Source: Brienomyrus brachyistius (lineage: Eukaryota; Chordata; Actinopteri; Osteoglossiformes; Mormyridae). From it: 64,000 nt of DNA. Where the stretch lies: NCBI RefSeq assembly GCF_023856365.1, contig NW_026042428.1, forward strand, positions 279,176-343,175, in the 5' to 3' direction. The position numbers were made by a program, and so were the translations under genes. The notes beneath the pieces were generated by a model. That model was not told the origin of the DNA. It saw only the letters and a program-made list of their open reading frames with translations, and did no database searches. Of this stretch, positions 57,876-64,000 are shown in pieces. Positions within the stretch are counted from its first letter, which is position 1, and every line of letters begins with the position of its first letter.

Positions 57876-59589
57876 TACTGATATCTTGTCGGATGGCTAG
57901 AAAAATATGGGCTTTGGCTCCCAAACCCACTGGATGGGGGCTACAAAGGCTGGGGGGTTTTAGGGGAGGTTTTCAAGTGGCTGACACTCGGATGGATATA
58001 AAATCATACATTTACACCAACATGAAGATAATTTAAGCATCATTTCCTCGGCTGCCCTTTGCACAGCGCTGCATGCGTAACTGCCGTATTTGCTCTGTGC
58101 GTCCCAGTGATTGCAGTAAAGCTACACCTTCCCGCCAGACACAAACCACGGGAAACCTTTTAATCTTTCAAAGCCGAGTGAAATTTTTATGCTCTGCTCT
58201 TCCGTTTGAAATGACGTGGCTTCAAACCGCAGAACTTTCATCAGCTCGGAGACAGAGAAGCTTCCGGACAGAAGGTGTCAGGACACGCCGCCGAGCCGCT
58301 GCGATCGGTTTGCTGGCTTCCGCGGCCATACCTGCAAACCAGACACACGGGCGTGAGCTGAATACCGGCAGAAGCCAATCCTCCTCCACGCAACTAGCCT
58401 TTAATTACCAATTAATTACCGATTCGAAGTTGTTTAGGCGCTTGGCTCCTGATGCTGTTAAACCGGGGATAAAACGCTTCTCACAGATCCACTTCTATCC
58501 GCAGTTTTGCGACTTTCCGGAACCTTCCAAACTGCCCCCCCCTCTCCGTCTCACCAATACACTCTATGGCAGTTTGTCAGATCTAAGCGCAACTTTGGAG
58601 TGAGACAGAACTAATTAACTCCTCTGAGCGGAGCCGGCGCTCGGTTTGGTGGAGATTATCCCGGCAAGGCCAGCTTGGTTACCCCAGCAACAGAATCAGC
58701 TTTAAATATTTAAAAAGCCCCCCCCTCCCCCCAGGTCACCCCTCTTTCTACATGATGGGCTTTATGTGACGTGGGGCTTACATTCATTGCGAGATGCTTA
58801 CATTGGTAAAAACGCTTCAGAGCACGCAAATTTTAGGTAAAACACGATGCTGTACCCTACAGTTACTCTACGAGCTTCCGGAATCTTCCTCTCTAATAGG
58901 TTCTGTCCATCTCGCATAGTTGCATAGGGTTGCTTTGCTGCCCCCACTGGGTTTGCCTCAGAGACTTTGTCCTTATGATGTCAACACGCTGAGGACCTGC
59001 GGTTTGGGATCAGCTGACCCATTAGTTTGCCAGTTGAAAAGCAACAGAAAAATTTCTGAAAGCGAAATCACAGGTATTAAGACTCATGACTAAGGAATCT
59101 GTCCTTGTATAGGTGAGTCTCTTTCAAACAAGCATGAATCATGAAATTACAATAAGCTGATAAACAGAAGGTATGGATGTACTGGGTAAGATGGCCGACA
59201 CGCAATGCGCAGTATGTGCTTTTAATGTAATCATCATCACCAAGCCGGAGTGAGCCCTGCGTTCATTGCACAGACATTTCGTTCAGGCGTCACACAGATA
59301 CCTGTCTCTTATGCAGAGAATCCAGCTTGAATTTTAAAGTCATCACTATCCAGAATTGTGGCTCCGTCATCAAATCAGACAGGAGGGAGGGGGCATCGCG
59401 GTGTTTACCTCCATCGCCCGGCAACCGTCTGGAAGCAGCTGGGTGTGGACCGCCCTAGCCAATGGCGTGGCAGACCCCCCAGGGATCCGATTCCGAGCGT
59501 GTCACATCCAGGACGGAGCGATGAGGATGTGAAAGGAGAGGGCAAGAGAGGGAAAAGGAGAAAAGGGGAGAGAGAACAACAAAGAGAGG
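57876..59589. other. Unique sequence with an unassigned 176-aa frame
   Basis: The frame at 58073-58603 has no recognisable domain and spans ATTA-rich DNA (CTTTAATTACCAATTAATTA near 58400) more typical of non-coding elements. No other feature is supported. Confidence 0.3.
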
Positions 59590-59735
59590 GGAGCATTTTG
59601 ATAATTATTTTAGGCAGCGTTTTTGCAGTTTAATGTCATTGAGAACAGTTTTAATTATGTCCACCTGCCATAAGCCTGGAGAATTTACATGCAATTTTCT
59701 CATGCCAGTTAAGCTAGCGGCATCGATCCGAATCG
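59590..59735. promoter_or_regulatory. Candidate non-coding regulatory block
   Basis: Words include TTTTGATAATTATTTTAGG, CAGTTTTAATTATGTCC and ACATGCAATTTTCTCATGC. Unique and free of repeats. Confidence 0.35.
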
Positions 59736-60679
59736 ACAGAGTGGAGAGGGGATGTGTGGGGGGGGGCATCCCTGCAGCAGCAGAGAAGGTCCAAGGCTCT
59801 GGACTGACAGGGGGCCCGGCAGAAACACCCCCCCCCACCCCAAACCCACACCCAGGGAGGCAAGCATCTAGCTCCCGCAACATCAACCTAACGCTGAGCC
59901 TGTCAGAATAGCGTAAGCGCAGCTTCGGTGCGAGCCCGGGGGGCCGCGGAGGTGGGCCAGGCCCCAGCGCTGCTGCCACACATGGAGGCTGCACTGGAAA
60001 GCGGCCGACCCACAGAGACAGGGCCCTAGACCCGGCACCATGCCTAGCTCCGGAGGACTCTGCCGCACTGCGTTTATTCATAAGAAACTGAACAATTAAA
60101 TGATTAAAGGAACTATCACGTTCAACATGACCATCAGCAACACATATCCCCAACCCCCCCCACAAGAGTTCCTTAACGTTATGCACTTTAAAAACATTCT
60201 TCTTATGACATTAAGCTTGGCTTTTGGAACATGGTCGCCCCAGAGCAGACCAAAAACTCTTCATTATGCCTCACGAGGGGACCTTCCAGAATCTTCTCTG
60301 AGGGAGTGAGTGCTGTCCAACAGCCCAGTTAAAAACTGGGAGAGATAAGACCAGTGGGAGGAGGGGGATGTACATCAGCTACAGCCTTTATTAACTGCAG
60401 CCCCTACTTACCCCAAACTGGGATGGGGAGGGGGACTGGTTTGGGATTACCGACGTCGGGACGTGGAGGAGACCCGTCAGGACAGTCGCATCCTCTCGCC
60501 CGCCATTGTGTCCCTCGGCCTACGGCGCGCCACCATCCACAGGGATGATCACACAAGGGCGGGAAAGACAACAGCGGGGTTTAGAGCCAAACCCCTCTCT
60601 GGGCTAGGCGTCCCGTAAAAACAGGAGGGGGGCGAGGGAGAGAGAGGGAGAGAGAGTGAGACAGGATCCCACATGGACA
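59736..60679. other. Unique sequence
   Basis: GC-rich DNA contains a 193-aa minus frame (59605-60186) lacking recognisable domains. A GA-rich tract lies near 60630-60660. Confidence 0.3.
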
Positions 60680-60900
60680 GCTTACAGGGGATACAAACCA
60701 AAGATTATGCTAATCTTCCCTCCTTTGTCCTCGGCAAAATGTTTTCATACCACGCCTTTTATCTGTGGAAAGAGGGATGCAAACCTCTCCACCCAGCGAC
60801 AGCGGGCACTTTCTGTGTGGCTTCTGGGTAATTAACACCCCTCGCCGGTCTTTTCTTTTTCTCTGTTCAAGCTTACGCTCTTCTTAGGGGCAGCAACAGG
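60680..60900. promoter_or_regulatory. Candidate non-coding regulatory block
   Basis: Unique sequence contains CCAAAGATTATGCTAATC, CTTTGTCCTCGGC (SOX-like CTTTGTC), CTTTTATCTGTGG and GGGTAATTAACACC. No coding frame is evident. Confidence 0.3.
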
Positions 60901-62379
60901 GGATTTCACCCCCCCCCCCCACCACATCACCACCCACCCCCACCCTCAGCCCACGGATTCCATCCCAGGCCGGGAAGCGGCCGGCCATCTGTTAGCTAAA
61001 AACAACCCCCCCCCCCCCAGCGATCAAATGGACAGCTTAAGATCCAACAGGTGAGCTGGCACTCACCAGAAAAAAAAACATGAGTTTTTTTGCCTGACGC
61101 CTGTACCGGAACTCTCTATCTGTGCCACATTCGCACCAAACCACTGCCGGAGGGTACAGACTAAATCACAGTAGCAGGTTAGGTGATGGGAAAGGTTCTG
61201 GTTGGCCATCATACCTGGAGTCACATGATACGTGAATGTGATTGGATTGGATCTGGTTTTCTGACAGAGCTGAAGAAGCTGATATTTTATTTTATTAAGG
61301 ATTTCAGCAGGAGAACGTGGCAAAGAAAAGGCCCATTCAGAGCAGCGAAGCAGGACAAGTGGGGGTAACGCTGAACGCTGCCTCTCTCCACACGCCCCAG
61401 CAAACCAAAGTCTCTCTAAGCTTTCCTTTTTCTCCGGGTTGTGCACAACATCCCATAACACCATGTCAGAGCCTTACAAATTTCATGAAATCTTTTTCGG
61501 ATGTCGGGGAACCCCGGACAGCCCGGATCCCTTTTGTCGCCATCGGCTGGGGACTGACCCTTAATCTATTTTCCCAGGAAGGTTCCGGAGGCTGGGGAGA
61601 GCTTTAGCATGGCTCCTAACAGCCGCTTAAACCCAGAGCGAGGCCAGGGGGGTGGGGGGGGGATTCTGAGCTGTGAAAGCGGTATCGCCTTACGCCTCAC
61701 TGTAGCTTCAGGGGCCTGCCAGCGGGGGGCGCCGAGGTGGAGAAGGCGACCGAACACAGAGATCAGTGGAGTTAGCCCTTCCGGAGAAATCCCTTAAATA
61801 ATAGAGAGAGGGACGGCAGGTGGCTGGCCCAGTGTTTCCGGAAACTTCCTTCCGGTATGCCAACCACCGCCGTCGCCGCGTCCCCTGTCTGCCGGAGCTC
61901 CTGCTCCCGCTTCTCGCCTCCGAGATGTTTTCTGGACTCCTGATTGTTCCCGTCACGGGTTGCGCTGTCCTACACAAGCCGCTCTGCTCCCGCAAACACA
62001 GAGGGCAGCTTCAAAGCCTCAGCGCAGAGTGGATTAAGGTCTTCTGCATGATAAAGTGGCTACCTAGGGTGGTATTAACTTAATATGTGAAAGAATGTCA
62101 TTCAGAGGGAATGAAGTACCAAAACTCTGTTATTCTCTTCGTAATGTCCTAATCCAACGCCTGACACAGAGGCCTAAGGGCTGAGTTAGCGTTAATCCCG
62201 GAGATGCCCATCTGGATGTCTTGTCCTTAAAGCTATTTAAACTTCTCCTAAACTCATTTAATGTCCCCGAGAGATCAAGATGGTGTATTAAGTTACGTAT
62301 AGGGGGATTCCAAGCCCCTCAAAGGAGGCAGTGATGTCAAAGCACAGGGATGTCAACACCGCTAACTAAATTTCAGTTA
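60901..62379. other. Unique sequence with C12 and C13 tracts
   Basis: C-runs lie at 60909-60920 and 61006-61018. Frames at 61063-61464 (minus), 61708-61995 (minus) and 61820-62083 are unassigned. Confidence 0.3.
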
Positions 62380-62640
62380 AACAGATTAAGGGCCGTTCTA
62401 TGGGGCGCAGAAAGCAGCGAGAAGGAGGAATCTCACTTTCAAAAGCGTCCCTTAAACTGCTGAGCTGTCTAATCAGGGCAGATCTGAGAGACTGTGCCTT
62501 GGCATACGATGGGCTCTTTATGGCAGCGCCGCCAACCACACTGAATGGACCCTTAAACATTTATTCACCAAGAAAACGGGGCAACTTTTCAAGCGAGCTG
62601 ACTCTGTTAGATAAGCCAGTCCAAAATATATAGTAAAATA
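62380..62640. promoter_or_regulatory. Candidate non-coding regulatory block
   Basis: Repeat-free unique sequence contains GAGCTGTCTAATCAGGGC, GGGCTCTTTATGGCAGC, AACATTTATTCACC and TGTTAGATAAGCC. Small overlapping frames on both strands are unassigned. Confidence 0.25.
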
Positions 62641-63050
62641 TGTTAAATTTGCATGCCGACTGCATTTATTTTAGAAAATAATCCGTGGAAAAATTGGCAG
62701 TACAGTCCGTGATAATATCAGCGTACATAAATGCCGTATTTAAGTGTGGTCAGGCTCCGACTCAGCCGGGCACAGGAGGCAACAGCCCCATGTACCCGCC
62801 GCTGCTCCGAGTCAGCCGGGCATAGGAGGCGATGGCCCTTCTCAGGCAGCGTAGACAAAAATGACAGCTGTCCATATAAAGAAAGACAGGAGAGGAAATC
62901 ACTTACTGGCCTCTCATGCCATGCAAGATTCCTATCTAGGCAGAGGGCAGGAGTTTTGTGTTTGAGGCGCTGTGGTGCATCTGAGTTTCTGCAATCAGTC
63001 GTGTTCCTCTTGGCAGTTTAGCAGTTTGATTCCTGTCTTCATTCTTTCGA
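62641..63050. other. Unique sequence
   Basis: An imperfect direct repeat (CAGCCGGGCACAGGAGGC and CAGCCGGGCATAGGAGGC, about 52 bp apart near 62764 and 62813) is present. No gene is recognised. Confidence 0.35.
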
Positions 63051-63312
63051 GGGATGATGCAGTGGTCAGCACTGTCGCCTCACACCTCTGGGACCAGGGT
63101 TCGAGTCTCCACCTGGGTCTCATGTGTGTGGAGTTTGTATGTTCTCCCCCTGTCGTTGTGGGGTTTTCTCTGGGTGTGATTGGTGTGTGAGTGTGCTCCG
63201 CAATGGGCTGGCACACCATCCTGGGTTGTTCACTGCCTTGCGCCCGTAGCTTTCGGGATTCCCCCTGTAACCTTGAATGGGAAAAACAGTTACAGAAGAT
63301 GGATGGATGGGT
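63051..63312 (+). mobile_element. tRNA-derived SINE
   Basis: The head GATGCAGTGGTCAGCACTGTC with B box GGTTCGAGTCTCC is followed by CCACCTGGGTCTCATGTGTG and GCAATGGGCTGGCACACCATC. It ends in AGATGGATGGATGG. It is the same family as the SINEs at 9831-10183 and 12910-13164. Confidence 0.85.
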
Positions 63313-64000
63313 TCGGAGCCAAGTGTGTTCACATGTGGAAGACAGCACTTAGATGCTTTGCCCCTCGTTGTCTGGCAGCTGGCTGAGGCTGGCTAACACC
63401 AGGTTATTACATGCCCTAAACACAAAGGCATGCAAACATATACAAACAGGCAGCATAGCAGAGATCTGACCCTCAGTCTCCACGTCGCTGAGAAGATCAC
63501 GGGCAGGCGACAGATAAGGAGGAAACCAGAATGGCTTCTGGGAGATTGACCGACGCAGGCTGCACACAGATGCAGAGCAAGACCAAGGCGGGAGGAGATG
63601 TACGCCCCCTGGAGGCGGCCAGAGTGACACACGTGCATTTGCATGAAACAGCCTAACCTCGGGGCAGAGTGCAAGAGAACCTGTCTTATTTGGGCTGATC
63701 CCGGGCCTTTAGGTTATTTGGTGGTTTAGACGGTGCTCTCTCTGCCCCAGGACATGCTGCCAAAAGCAGTTCATGGGGGGGGGGGCATCAGATCCTTCTG
63801 ACAAGCGACATGCTATTTATACTTGTCTGTTGTTTTTGTAAAGAATATTTATCATAATTAAATACCAAACCAAAACTAAAGAACATCCACGGAAGTTTGG
63901 GGACCATGGAAGGGTGAAGTCCATTAGCACCCCCCTCCCCCCCAACAAGCACTGCCTGCAGCGGTAACGTTCACCCTGAACCAAGCCGCATGATCACCTC
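63313..64000. other. Unique sequence to window end
   Basis: A G11 tract lies at 63775-63785. Frames at 63349-63674 (minus) have no recognisable domain. No other feature is supported. Confidence 0.3.

Noticed and set aside
58073..58603. 176-aa frame as a possible gene
   Set aside because: No known motif, and it overlaps AT-rich words typical of non-coding elements.

Overview
This window reads as vertebrate nuclear DNA, most likely from a ray-finned fish. The signs are tRNA-derived SINEs of fish type with TTGGATAAAAGC-like tails or ATGGATGG tails, a decayed Tc1-type transposon, small hAT-type and possible Harbinger-type MITEs, many CA/TG microsatellites, and no operon-like or densely coded structure. 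I cannot name the species. SINE structure and abundant G/C homopolymers are the best handles for a database search.

I found no protein-coding gene, rRNA or functional tRNA that I can support. The long open frames at 19-947, 16301-16852, 30011-31223 and 50537-52714 are tandem repeats that stay open in several frames. The longest frames in unique sequence (228 aa at 14255-14941, 220 aa at 42513-43175, 210 aa at 17532-18164 and 176 aa at 58073-58603) resemble no protein family I recognise. The only protein-coding relic is the Tc1-type transposase pseudogene at 28651-29602.

Layout: 1-1105 is a 32-bp CpG-rich minisatellite. 1.8-3.5 kb holds SINE pieces, a hAT-type MITE with a perfect 8-bp target duplication and a 36-bp minisatellite. 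4.2-6.7 kb is CpG-rich unique DNA. 6.8-7.5 kb is a 38-bp minisatellite. 9.66-10.19 kb holds two SINEs side by side. 12.3-13.2 kb has a MITE and a SINE. 16.35-16.67 kb is an 8-bp repeat. 17.8-18.2 kb is a 60-bp duplication and a polypurine tract. 20.97-21.13 kb is a regularly spaced TCACATG array. 28.6-29.6 kb is the Tc1 relic. 30.1-31.0 kb is a 47-bp G-run minisatellite. 40.0-41.6 kb has a TG-flanked element and a degenerate three-copy repeat. 50.55-52.47 kb is a pyrimidine satellite with higher-order structure. 63.05-63.31 kb is a SINE.

Between the repeats lie blocks of unique, AT-rich sequence with TAATTA/ATTA and octamer-like words (about 8.2, 8.6, 19.3, 25.3, 26.4, 28.4, 32.3, 46-47, 48.6, 52.6, 54.5, 59.6, 60.7 and 62.5 kb). 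This pattern is what one expects of a regulatory gene desert or a large intron near a developmental transcription-factor gene, but conservation cannot be tested here. No new gene system is evident. The best structural finds are the higher-order satellite and the phased TCACATG array.
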